A stretch of 64,000 bases of DNA, taken from contig NZ_PRLE01000002.1 in the NCBI RefSeq assembly GCF_003287495.1, positions 124,001 to 188,000 on the forward strand. Direction: 5' to 3'. The position numbers and the translations under genes are program-made. The notes beneath the pieces were generated by a model. The model did no database searches. It had not been told where the DNA came from and saw nothing but the letters and a program-made list of their open reading frames with translations. The DNA is from Faecalibacterium prausnitzii. Its GTDB lineage: Bacteria > Bacillota > Clostridia > Oscillospirales > Ruminococcaceae. Every line of letters begins with the position of its first letter. Position 1 is the first letter of the stretch. Below, piece by piece: positions 42,084 through 51,152 of this stretch.

Positions 42084-45000
42084 ATGGGAATGAAGAATCG
42101 CTTCCAGGAAGCCATTCAGAACGTCCAGCGGCAGCGTCATCTGGCCCGGCGTTCGGTGGCAATGGTTCTGGTGCTGGCGATGCTGACCGCCATGAGCGTC
42201 AGCTGGCGGCTGCATCAGGATGGCATCGCGCTTGCCGCCGATGACACGCGCTATTACTGCGGGAAAGAAGAACACAAGCATACCGACGATTGCTACATCG
42301 AGGGCACCGAGCCTATCTGCGGCTATGAAGAGGGCGAAATCGTCGAAGAAACGATGGATTTGGCTGATGACGCGGGGGACGGTGACTCCAGCGCTGCGGA
42401 CTGGGACGAAACCGGGAGCGGGCCGGAAAGTGAGCCCGCCACGCAGGAAGAGCCGGAGCCGGAAGTGGTGCTGCACCACCACACCTCGGATTGCTACGAG
42501 GAAGAAGAGGTGCTGACCTGCGGCATCGAGAGCGACCACGTCCATCAGGATTATTGCTACGACCAGGAGACCGGCGAACTGCTCTGCACCGAGCATGAGC
42601 ACACCGACGACTGCTATACCCTCGAAGAGGTTCTGGTCTGCGGCCAGGAAGAGGGCGAGCCGGAGAAAACGGATGACGGCGCCGCTCTGTATGACATGGA
42701 CGAAAACAGCGCGGAGGAGAGCGATTCTGCCGAGGAACCGGAGGCAGTCGCCGACCCGGAACCCGAAAAAGAAGCCACCAAGCCCGAAACGGACGCCGAG
42801 ATCGACACGGGCTATACCGTCCACCACCACACCGACGAGTGCTATGGCAAGGTGCTGATCTGCGGCAAGGAAGAGCACGAGCATACGGCCGACTGCCTCG
42901 TCAACCCCAACGCCAAGATCGACGCGGAGTACGACGCCAAGACCCCAGACCGCACCAGCGTGGATTGGGCCCAGGACATGGTGCTCGTGGCCCGGAGCCA
43001 GCTCGGCTATACCGAGAGCAAGGCCGACGTGGACGAGGACGGCAACGGCTACACCATGTATGCCGACCAGTATTATAAGGACAAGCCCATGGTGTATGCC
43101 GACTGGGACAGCACCTTTGTGGCCTACTGCCTGTACCACGCGGGCGTGCCGCAGGATATCATCCCCCAGTACGCCAGCATCAGCGCCCTGCGTGGCGAGC
43201 TTGCCCGCATGAACTCTGAATATTATACCGATGACCCGCAGGAGTTTGCCTCCATCCTGCCGGGTGATATCGTCATGTACAAAAATGCCGAGGGCCGCGA
43301 GACCATTGGCGTGGTGTCCGACGCGGCGGTGGACGAGGAGACCGATCTGACCACGGCCCTCACCGTCATTTCCGGCGATGTCGCCACCGGCTGCGAGTCC
43401 GACGGCGAGACCACCATCGACCAGGTGGCCGAGGTGAGTGTTGCCCTGAACGATGTCACCAGCTTTGTGTCCGTCAATGCCGCGGAGGGGTATGGTATCA
43501 GCGATTTGATGGAGGAGGACGATGCTGCGCTGGTAGCGGAGGCAAAAAATCTGACGAATTGCATTACAAACGTAACCGCAACGGAAACATCTTATAAATC
43601 AGACGGAAAAGAGGGCTATAAGAGCAACCTCAAAATGGATTTTAAAATCCCCAAAGAGGGACTTGTTGCAGATGAGTATCAATATCTGTTTGAGCTGCCG
43701 GATGGTGTGGCTCTTGACTCCAGTGTGGCGGATAAGCTTTTGGGACAAGAGCTTGAGATCGCGGGAGAGGGCAGTGTAAAAGAGGGATATTTTAAATTTG
43801 TTAAAAAGGAAGATGGAACTTATGCGATCCTCCTGAAATTTAACAAAGAATATCTCGATCATACGACGACTGTCAGCGGCTATATCAATTTCTGGAGCGA
43901 ATTTGGCGTTGGATATGAAACCAAAACGGGTACGGTAGAAATTCCGTTTAATGAGGAAACGAAGCTCGAAATTCCATCAAAGGAAATTAAGCATCCGGAT
44001 AATGAAACGAATATCTACGATATTGGTGTAACCAAAAAAGGCTCTTATACAGAAGATGGCAAGCTGACCTATACGGTGAATATCGTCTCGAAGAAAGGCA
44101 CGCCGGGCAAAGTCAACTATGAGGATGCCATCACAAATCTGGACGGCTTGACCCTTGGAGAACCGACCATTGTAGTGAAAGAGCGTACGGTTACAGAGAC
44201 CCGCGCCAGTAAAGAAGACGAGTGGGGCAATAGTGTTCCATCAGTCTGGGCGGCTACAACCGGCGATAAGCTGGATGGCACTGCAGACGGCAAGATCAGC
44301 GGTACACTCCCGAAGATGGAAACAGTGGTTTCAGACGATGGTTTGGTGCGTACCTATACAGAGTATCAAGTTACTTATACCTATGATGTAAAGAATCTGG
44401 GCGATAAGGATTATACTCTGAAAAATAAAGTATCGACGTCTTCTAGGAATGATAACGGCGTTGAAATCAAGAAAGATGCAGATAAAACTGTAGAAATCAA
44501 CAATCAGTATACCCTCAAGAAGACGGCAAGCTACGAAGATGGTAAGATCAAGTGGACCATCACGTTCAATGAAAATAACCGTGACATCGCCGGTGCAGTC
44601 CTGAGCGACAGCATGACGGTAAACGGTACGAAGATTTCTGACGTGTTTGCTACGGCTGAGGACATTAAGATTGAGCCCAAAACAGGTTGGGAATATATCA
44701 AAGATGCAGGTGGCCAAATCACCGGTATCAAGTTTACTGCAGAAGACGGAAAAACAAACACCGAAAAATATAAGATCACCTATACCACGAAGCATGATCA
44801 GGCTGGTTCGGATTACAAAGTAAACAATACGGCTCATGCAGAGTTGCCCGATAAAGGAAGCGTTGATGCGAACAAGGACGTAACAGTCCCTAAGTACAAC
44901 GTTGGAAAGTTTGCGGATGAGTCGAGTGTTACGGAAGAAAACAATAGCCTGACCATTCCGTGGAAAATGTCAATCGACTTTACCAATACGGCATCCATTG

Positions 45001-47747
45001 CCCGAGGAACTGCTTTCTGCGATAACGCTAAGATACGGAATACTCATTGGCTGACCAAAGCGCAGGCAGAGAAATTGGTAGAAAGCCTGCGATGGTCCGA
45101 TACAGCATACACAAGTGGAAACCTGAGCGAGAGTGCCTCAGATACGAATGTGGATAAGGATGCTTTCCGGGTGGAGTTCTATACCAATGCCAGTTCGGTC
45201 AGTAGTGACTTAAGCGGTAAAAAGTCTGGTGAAAAACTATCTGAGCTTGCGGACGATGCCAAAATTTACGGATTCCGGATCATCGCGGCCAAGGATGTCA
45301 CGCCGCCGGATGGCAAAAAGGTGCTGAAGATCAACTACAGTACAACGGCTGATATTTCGGATGTGAAAGATAAAGCTGATTACCGAAATATCTTTGAAAA
45401 TATCCCGTACAGCTACAATTATAGCAAATCGACCATCACCAAAACGGACGGTGAGGGCAAAACGGGGACGACAACGGTTGTCAGCGAGGATAATTCGATC
45501 ACCTGGAAGATCAAAGTCAAGACCAACTCGGTCGGCCTCCATGAAAAACTCACGGTCAAGGATGTGCTGCCCGTAGGTGTTAAGCTCAAATCCATCCAGG
45601 TCAGCTTGCCCTATAACGGAAGTATTGGCCCGCTGGAATTTAGTGCAGATAAAACGACGGTCACGAAAAATCATAATAGAGATAAACTAACAGGTACTTA
45701 TGATCCGGAAACGAATGTCTTGACCATGGTGCTGGAAAACCCTGATGGAAAGCTGAAGCAAGGCTTTACCTATGAGTTTACCGTCCGGTGCGAAGTCGTC
45801 TCCGACAAAGAGGGCGGCACAATTGTTCCAGGCGAGGCGTACGAGTTTGAAAACAAAGCTTCCGGCTGGTTTGATGCCCAGAATGATGCCCCGATTGGGG
45901 AAGTTTCTCAGACGCAGAACTGGTCTCAAAAAGAAAACAAGACAGAAGTGGAGCCCCTGAGCAAGAGCGCACAATCGGCGGGTGACCAGTACGGCGGCCG
46001 AAAAATGAATTATACCGTGGCAATCAACCCGGATGGAGTGAACCTCCTGCAGGGAGAGAACAGCTCTACGCTTACCGTAACGGATATACTCTCCGTGCAA
46101 GTGCACCCGGATTATATCTGGTTGAGAGATGGAAAAACGACAACGGGTGAAAAAGTAACTGTAAATGCGTCACTGGATGAAAAGAACATCAAGCTGTGCT
46201 ATGCGAGCAAAGATGCAAATGGAAATCTGGTAGCGGGAAGTGCTGTCCAGGGCTATGGGCTGGAGATCAAAACCTACACAGACCCGCAAAATAGCAGCAG
46301 AATGCTGTATAAGATCACGCTGAGTGATTTGCCAGACGGCTATGCCATGCTCCTCAGCTATACCTATGAGCTCGAAAGCAATATTGACACGGTATATCCA
46401 AACTGGTGGAGCTATGGATATTTGAACGGTGTTGTAACCAATACGGCAAGCTTGGAAGGTACTTCTTATAAGAGTGCGGAGTATCGAGACAAGCATGAGT
46501 ATAGTAACGCCGGTGCCGGTGGTGGTGTGTACAGAGACCATGCCCTGACCATCAAAAAAGTGGAAAGCGGCAAATACTACAATGTATTGCCGGGTGCAGA
46601 GTTTAAGCTGCAACAATACGATGGTACGCAGTTCGTGGACGTAGAGGGTAAAACCTATACGACAAACGAGAAAGGCCAGTTTACTATAGAAAAGTCCGGA
46701 GCGGGTTACCTTACGAATACGCTATACCGTCTGGTAGAAATTACTCCGCCGAACGGTTATGCGTTGCCGGAAAATCCGGAAGAGGAAGCCGTTTACTTCT
46801 ACTTTGAAGATGATTCGGATACAACGCATATTCTGCCAGAGAATATCCCGGCGTCTGCAGTGGATTTGAACAGCGAGTCCAAGCTGGTCTATGTGGAAAA
46901 CGAGCCAAACCTGACCTCTGTAACCGTGGAAAAGAAGTGGAATAATTCCGATGGTACGCCGCTTGCTTCTCCGCCGGATTCAATTGATTTTCAGTTGGTA
47001 ATGTATTCCAGTAAGGAGAAGCCTGTCAGCGGAAAGTCTGCTACTGTAATAGGCCAAATTGTCAACACGGCGAACAACAAGGTAAGGATGACTTTTGCGG
47101 GAGATACGCTGTATACAGAAGATACGGTCATGACGCTTAAGGTTACTTATCCACAGAGAGGTGAGATTCAGTATAATGGAGGTATCGTCCCGGTCATATA
47201 CTGGAACAACCAGACGATCAGCCCTGTTAAAACAGAAGAACCTGAAAATGAATCGGGCATTACCTGGGTTTATGAATGTAAACTGAAAGCGGGCGAAAAC
47301 CAGATTTATGGTAAGCTTGTGCATAATGGCGATAGCCACAACATTGAGGCAACTTATCAATCGCCGACGCAGCCAACTAATACAGAGGTAAAACGTATAC
47401 CCTATACGCTCTCTTCCAGTGACAAGTGGCGTATGACGATTCCTAATCTGCCGCGTTCTGACAAAGATGAGGCAGGGAGTACGGTCTACTACAGCTACAA
47501 AGTGGAAGAAATCAACACCAGCGCGGATTATCAGGTCAGCTACAGCACCACCAACGGTGTGACCAGCGGCCTGATCACGATGGTCAACACCAAAACCCCG
47601 GAGCAGGAAGAGCCCGTCTACGAGCTCCCCTCCACCGGCTCCCCGGGCGGCACGGTTCCTTACACGGCAGGCGGCGCGGCCATTGCGCTGGCCGCGGTGC
47701 TGTGTGGATATAACTCCAGGCGCAAGCGGAAAAGGGGGGAAGAGTGA
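42084..47747 (+). CDS. Giant LPXTG pilus-tip adhesin with Cys/His repeats and degenerate CHAP domain
   Basis: 1887 residues. Order: signal/membrane segment (about 22-47); acidic region with recurring HxHTxxCY and CG motifs (about 57-280); CHAP-like domain (about 292-470); long beta-rich repeat region without motifs I can name (480-1480); SpaA-type domain (about 1490-1600, YRLVEITPPNGY is the E-box); Cna_B-like domain (about 1612-1845); sorting signal LPSTG, hydrophobic helix, RRKRKR tail. The CHAP domain has WDSTF where active enzymes have WC, and no catalytic His in TIGVV, so it looks inactive. The middle of the gene is visibly richer in A/T than both ends. Likely pilus tip subunit. Confidence 0.85.
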   Translation: MGMKNRFQEAIQNVQRQRHLARRSVAMVLVLAMLTAMSVSWRLHQDGIALAADDTRYYCGKEEHKHTDDCYIEGTEPICGYEEGEIVEETMDLADDAGDGDSSAADWDETGSGPESEPATQEEPEPEVVLHHHTSDCYEEEEVLTCGIESDHVHQDYCYDQETGELLCTEHEHTDDCYTLEEVLVCGQEEGEPEKTDDGAALYDMDENSAEESDSAEEPEAVADPEPEKEATKPETDAEIDTGYTVHHHTDECYGKVLICGKEEHEHTADCLVNPNAKIDAEYDAKTPDRTSVDWAQDMVLVARSQLGYTESKADVDEDGNGYTMYADQYYKDKPMVYADWDSTFVAYCLYHAGVPQDIIPQYASISALRGELARMNSEYYTDDPQEFASILPGDIVMYKNAEGRETIGVVSDAAVDEETDLTTALTVISGDVATGCESDGETTIDQVAEVSVALNDVTSFVSVNAAEGYGISDLMEEDDAALVAEAKNLTNCITNVTATETSYKSDGKEGYKSNLKMDFKIPKEGLVADEYQYLFELPDGVALDSSVADKLLGQELEIAGEGSVKEGYFKFVKKEDGTYAILLKFNKEYLDHTTTVSGYINFWSEFGVGYETKTGTVEIPFNEETKLEIPSKEIKHPDNETNIYDIGVTKKGSYTEDGKLTYTVNIVSKKGTPGKVNYEDAITNLDGLTLGEPTIVVKERTVTETRASKEDEWGNSVPSVWAATTGDKLDGTADGKISGTLPKMETVVSDDGLVRTYTEYQVTYTYDVKNLGDKDYTLKNKVSTSSRNDNGVEIKKDADKTVEINNQYTLKKTASYEDGKIKWTITFNENNRDIAGAVLSDSMTVNGTKISDVFATAEDIKIEPKTGWEYIKDAGGQITGIKFTAEDGKTNTEKYKITYTTKHDQAGSDYKVNNTAHAELPDKGSVDANKDVTVPKYNVGKFADESSVTEENNSLTIPWKMSIDFTNTASIARGTAFCDNAKIRNTHWLTKAQAEKLVESLRWSDTAYTSGNLSESASDTNVDKDAFRVEFYTNASSVSSDLSGKKSGEKLSELADDAKIYGFRIIAAKDVTPPDGKKVLKINYSTTADISDVKDKADYRNIFENIPYSYNYSKSTITKTDGEGKTGTTTVVSEDNSITWKIKVKTNSVGLHEKLTVKDVLPVGVKLKSIQVSLPYNGSIGPLEFSADKTTVTKNHNRDKLTGTYDPETNVLTMVLENPDGKLKQGFTYEFTVRCEVVSDKEGGTIVPGEAYEFENKASGWFDAQNDAPIGEVSQTQNWSQKENKTEVEPLSKSAQSAGDQYGGRKMNYTVAINPDGVNLLQGENSSTLTVTDILSVQVHPDYIWLRDGKTTTGEKVTVNASLDEKNIKLCYASKDANGNLVAGSAVQGYGLEIKTYTDPQNSSRMLYKITLSDLPDGYAMLLSYTYELESNIDTVYPNWWSYGYLNGVVTNTASLEGTSYKSAEYRDKHEYSNAGAGGGVYRDHALTIKKVESGKYYNVLPGAEFKLQQYDGTQFVDVEGKTYTTNEKGQFTIEKSGAGYLTNTLYRLVEITPPNGYALPENPEEEAVYFYFEDDSDTTHILPENIPASAVDLNSESKLVYVENEPNLTSVTVEKKWNNSDGTPLASPPDSIDFQLVMYSSKEKPVSGKSATVIGQIVNTANNKVRMTFAGDTLYTEDTVMTLKVTYPQRGEIQYNGGIVPVIYWNNQTISPVKTEEPENESGITWVYECKLKAGENQIYGKLVHNGDSHNIEATYQSPTQPTNTEVKRIPYTLSSSDKWRMTIPNLPRSDKDEAGSTVYYSYKVEEINTSADYQVSYSTTNGVTSGLITMVNTKTPEQEEPVYELPSTGSPGGTVPYTAGGAAIALAAVLCGYNSRRKRKRGEE

Positions 47748-47796
47748 CTCCTGCAGCTCTGACCCCGGCAACAAACCGAACGTAGGAAAATAAATC

Positions 47797-47820
47797 CCCT
47801 CTCTGGCGTCTCAGAGAGGG
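47797..47820 (+). promoter_or_regulatory. Stem-loop between adhesin and major pilin
   Basis: CCCTCTCT (47797-47804) pairs with AGAGAGGG (47813-47820). It is not followed by a T-run, so it is more likely a processing or stabilising element than a terminator. Confidence 0.6.
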
Positions 47821-47845
47821 AACGTAAGAAAGGTAGTAAAGAAAT

Positions 47846-49348
47846 ATGAAAAGAGTAAAACGCGTGTTGGCGCTGCTTGCAGCGTTTGCGTTGGTGCTGG
47901 CCATGGCCGTCCCGGCGTTTGCGGATGGAGCAAATCAGTATACAATTTCTGTCCCGGCGGGAAGTAGTCATACATACAAGGTTTACCAGATTTTTACGGG
48001 TGATTATAGCAAGGAGGGTACAACCAACAAGCTGTCCAATGTGAAATGGGGCCAGAACAGTAAGAACCGTGACGAGGGTGTCGATGCCGGCGGTAAAGTT
48101 AGCGAGAACGTGTTAAATCGACTGGCTGCTGTTGTGAGTGGTTCGGATGCAGAAAAACTTGCGGTGATTGAAGAATACGCTGACCTAAACAGCAAGGAGG
48201 TTGCGACTGTCACTCACAGTAATTCTGCCAAGGTTGCTCCTGGTTATTATCTATTTAAAGATACAACTGCAACCGCAGAGAATGAAGTTTACATTACGGA
48301 AGTGGTTGGTGATGTTATAATCAAAGCCAAAAATTCCAATGTCCCGGGTTTTGAGAAAAAACTGAAAGATAAGAACGACACCACGGATAATGATTTCGGC
48401 GATTGGCAGGATGTTGCAGACCATGATATTGGCGATGCAATCCCGTTCAAGCTGGAGGGTACGGTTCCGGCTGACTATACAGAGTATACCAGTTACTACT
48501 TTGCATTCCACGATGAGGAAGAAGCTGGCCTGACATTCAACAGCAATTCTGTCAAGGTTTATGTTGATGATACGGAAATCAAGACTGGATTTGAGGTTAA
48601 AACTTCTAATTTTGCGCAGGGTGAAGATTGCACCTTTGAAGTCATTTTTAATGACCTGAAGCAGATTTCTGAGGTCCATGCAGGCAGTGTGATCCGTGTG
48701 GAGTATACTTCTACTCTGAATCCTAACGCTGTGATTGGTGGCAACGGCAACCTCAATAAGGCACAACTCGAGTATTCTAACAACCCCAGAGATACGAGTT
48801 CTAAAGATAAGACGGTTTGGGATAACGTTGTTGTCTTTACCTATCAGGTCGTTGTCAACAAGTATGCAAACTCTGTTGGAGAGAACAATAAGCTGAAAGG
48901 TGCAGAATTTACTCTGACCAAAAAGTTGAAAGATGGCACAACGAAGGACATTACTGTTGCGAAGTCTCAGGATGGCGTACGGTTTACTTTTAAAGGTCTG
49001 GATGACGGTGAATATACGCTGACTGAGATTGTGACCCCGGAGGGCTACAATACCATTGACCCGATTACCTTTACGGTTACCGCTACGCATGGAACTGAAT
49101 GGGATGGTAAGGGCGTCCGCGGCGATCTTATCACTGCTTTCACTGGCAACGCTGCATCCGGAGAGATTACATTCACTCCGGATAAGGGTACTGGCGCACT
49201 GACGACGAATGTTATCAATAAGTCCGGCACCACCCTGCCCTCCACCGGCGGCATGGGCACCACGGTCTTCTACGTCGTTGGCGGCGGCCTGATGGCTGTG
49301 GCCGTGGTCCTGCTGGTGACCAAGAAGCGGATGGAGAACAAGCGCTAA
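47846..49348 (+). CDS. Major pilin, LPXTG-anchored, SpaA/isopeptide type
   Basis: 500 residues. Signal peptide 1-26 (ending VPAFA-D). An N-terminal domain ends at the likely pilin-motif lysine region DVIIKAKNSNVPGFEKKLKD (about 150-175). A middle domain (175-330) is followed by a Cna_B/SpaA domain (about 335-440) with the E-box TLTEIVTPEGY. The sorting signal LPSTGG is followed by a hydrophobic helix and KKRMENKR. Intramolecular Lys-Asn bonds are expected in this family. AAAGG precedes the ATG. Its cognate class C sortase is the next gene. Base composition is lower in G/C through the mature domains than at the ends. Confidence 0.9.
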   Translation: MKRVKRVLALLAAFALVLAMAVPAFADGANQYTISVPAGSSHTYKVYQIFTGDYSKEGTTNKLSNVKWGQNSKNRDEGVDAGGKVSENVLNRLAAVVSGSDAEKLAVIEEYADLNSKEVATVTHSNSAKVAPGYYLFKDTTATAENEVYITEVVGDVIIKAKNSNVPGFEKKLKDKNDTTDNDFGDWQDVADHDIGDAIPFKLEGTVPADYTEYTSYYFAFHDEEEAGLTFNSNSVKVYVDDTEIKTGFEVKTSNFAQGEDCTFEVIFNDLKQISEVHAGSVIRVEYTSTLNPNAVIGGNGNLNKAQLEYSNNPRDTSSKDKTVWDNVVVFTYQVVVNKYANSVGENNKLKGAEFTLTKKLKDGTTKDITVAKSQDGVRFTFKGLDDGEYTLTEIVTPEGYNTIDPITFTVTATHGTEWDGKGVRGDLITAFTGNAASGEITFTPDKGTGALTTNVINKSGTTLPSTGGMGTTVFYVVGGGLMAVAVVLLVTKKRMENKR

Positions 49349-49396
49349 ACCAAACCCCAAAGCAAAAAATATCCTGATAACATTAGGGAGTAGCCC

Positions 49397-50266
49397 ATGA
49401 AAAAGAACCGCAGTACCATAATTTTAATCCTGATCTTTCTCGTGGGTCTATCCGTGATGTTATATCCCACCGTCAGCGATTATGTCAACCAGCGCCACCA
49501 GTCCCGCGCGCTGGCCAGCTATGACGAGACGGTCAACGAGATGTCGGATGCGGACTATACCGCCTATTTTGAGGCGGCGGACGCCTACAACCAACGGCTG
49601 GCGGCCACGCCCAATTCGTTTTTCACGCCGGAGCAGGTCTCCGGCTATGACGAGACGCTGGACGTCTCCGGCACGGGCATTATGGGGTATATCACCATCC
49701 CCAGGATCGGCGTGGAGCTGCCCGTCTACCACGGCACCAGCGATGGTGTTTTGCAGGTGGCGGCAGGCCATCTGGAGGGCAGCAGCCTCCCCGTGGGCGG
49801 GGCGGGCACCCATGCGGTCATCTCGGCCCACCGCGGCCTGCCCAGCGCCAAGCTGTTCACCAATCTGGACGAGCTGGAAGCGGGCGACACGTTCACCATC
49901 ACGGTGCTGGACCGGGTGCTGACCTATGAGGTGGACCGGATCTCCATTGTCCTCCCCACCGAGACGGATCTATTACAGCCCGTAGAGGGGCAGGACTACG
50001 TTACCCTGATGACCTGCACGCCCTACGGCATCAATACCCACCGCCTGCTGGTGCGCGGCCACCGTGTCAACACGCGGGAGGGCCAGAAACATGTCCGTGT
50101 CACGGCGGACGCGACACGGATCGACCCCATCATCACGGCGCCTGTCATTGCCCTGCCCATGCTGGCAGTGCTGCTGATCTGGCTGCTGGTGACCACACGG
50201 AAGCGTCCGAAAGCAGGCAAACATGAGAAAACGACGAGAGGTGACCCCCATGAAACAAATTCGTAA
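49397..50266 (+). CDS. srtC: Class C sortase (pilin polymerase)
   Basis: 289 residues. N-terminal membrane helix (about 6-27) and a second C-terminal helix (about 245-265), the class C topology. The catalytic triad is visible: His in ISAHRGLPS (about 141), Cys in TLMTCTPYG (about 207) and Arg in RLLVRGHR (about 216). It links pilin subunits through LPXTG threonine and the pilin-motif lysine. The DP-aromatic lid typical of class C is not evident. It lies between the major and basal pilin genes; the 3' end overlaps the next start by 17 bases. Confidence 0.92.
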   Translation: MKKNRSTIILILIFLVGLSVMLYPTVSDYVNQRHQSRALASYDETVNEMSDADYTAYFEAADAYNQRLAATPNSFFTPEQVSGYDETLDVSGTGIMGYITIPRIGVELPVYHGTSDGVLQVAAGHLEGSSLPVGGAGTHAVISAHRGLPSAKLFTNLDELEAGDTFTITVLDRVLTYEVDRISIVLPTETDLLQPVEGQDYVTLMTCTPYGINTHRLLVRGHRVNTREGQKHVRVTADATRIDPIITAPVIALPMLAVLLIWLLVTTRKRPKAGKHEKTTRGDPHETNS

Positions 50267-51149
50267 ACAGCTGGCGGCGCTGTTGCTGGCTGTCGCACTG
50301 GTGGCAGCGTGCGCGGCCCCGGCTTTTGCCGCCGCCACGGCCGCCAGCATTGAGCTCACCCGGAAAGGCAGCATCACCGTGACCCTCCGGGATTCCGAGA
50401 GCGGGAGCGCTGTCTCGGGCGGCAGGCTGACTCTGTATCAGGTGGCCTCCATCAGCCGCAAAAATGGAAATTTAAGCTACGATTATACAAATGGTTTTGA
50501 AAATTGCGGCGTTTCCCTCGGCGATCTCTCGGAGAGCGACCTGGCCCGGACCCTGGACGACAAGCGCCCGGCCGACAGCAAAGGGGAGACGCTCACCGTG
50601 GACACCGATGGCAAGGCCGTCTTCTCACGGCTGCCGCTGGGCCTGTATCTCGTCGTCCAGAGCACCGCTTCCACCGGGTATGAGAAGATCAACCCGTTCC
50701 TGGTGTCGGTGCCGCTGGTGGAGGAGGACACGTACCTCTACGATGTGGACGCCCTGCCCAAGGTGGGCACGCTGACGCCCACCACCCCGCCGGACGTGCC
50801 GGAAGAACCCGACAAGCCGGAGGAACCGGACAAACCCACGGAACCCGAGAAGCCCACCGAGCCGGAAAAGCCGACCACGCCGGAAAACCCGGACAAACCG
50901 GAGACTCCGGATCTCCCCGAGGAACCGGGCAAGAACACCCCTCCGGGTGCCGACAACCCCGATGACTGGGTGCTGAACGGCCGCCCGGATAAGAACAAGG
51001 CTCCCAATCCGGGCAACCCGGACGATTGGGTGCTGAATGGCCGCCCGACCCTGCCCCAGACCGGCCAGCTGAACTGGCCCATCCCGGTGCTGACGGCGGC
51101 AGGCACCTGCCTCATTGCAGCGGGCATCCTGCTCCGCAAAAAACACTGA
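50250..51149 (+). CDS. Basal (minor) pilin with proline-rich stalk, LPXTG-anchored
   Basis: 299 residues. Signal peptide 1-26. One Cna_B-like domain (about 30-170) ends in the pilin motif YDVDALPKVGTL. Residues about 180-275 are a Pro/Glu/Lys/Asp-rich stalk of PEKPTEP-type units, typical of a wall-spanning base subunit, and include the 11-residue NPDDWVLNGRP twice. LPQTG, a hydrophobic helix and RKKH finish the protein. The ATG at 50250 follows GAGAGGTGA. It is the likely cell-wall anchor of the pilus. Confidence 0.87.
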   Translation: MKQIRKQLAALLLAVALVAACAAPAFAAATAASIELTRKGSITVTLRDSESGSAVSGGRLTLYQVASISRKNGNLSYDYTNGFENCGVSLGDLSESDLARTLDDKRPADSKGETLTVDTDGKAVFSRLPLGLYLVVQSTASTGYEKINPFLVSVPLVEEDTYLYDVDALPKVGTLTPTTPPDVPEEPDKPEEPDKPTEPEKPTEPEKPTTPENPDKPETPDLPEEPGKNTPPGADNPDDWVLNGRPDKNKAPNPGNPDDWVLNGRPTLPQTGQLNWPIPVLTAAGTCLIAAGILLRKKH

Positions 51150-51152
51150 GCT

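Noticed and set aside
50790-51050. Short P/E/K repeats suggesting a CRISPR-like or tandem DNA array
   Set aside because: They are coding repeats of the pilin stalk, with variable bases and no spacers.
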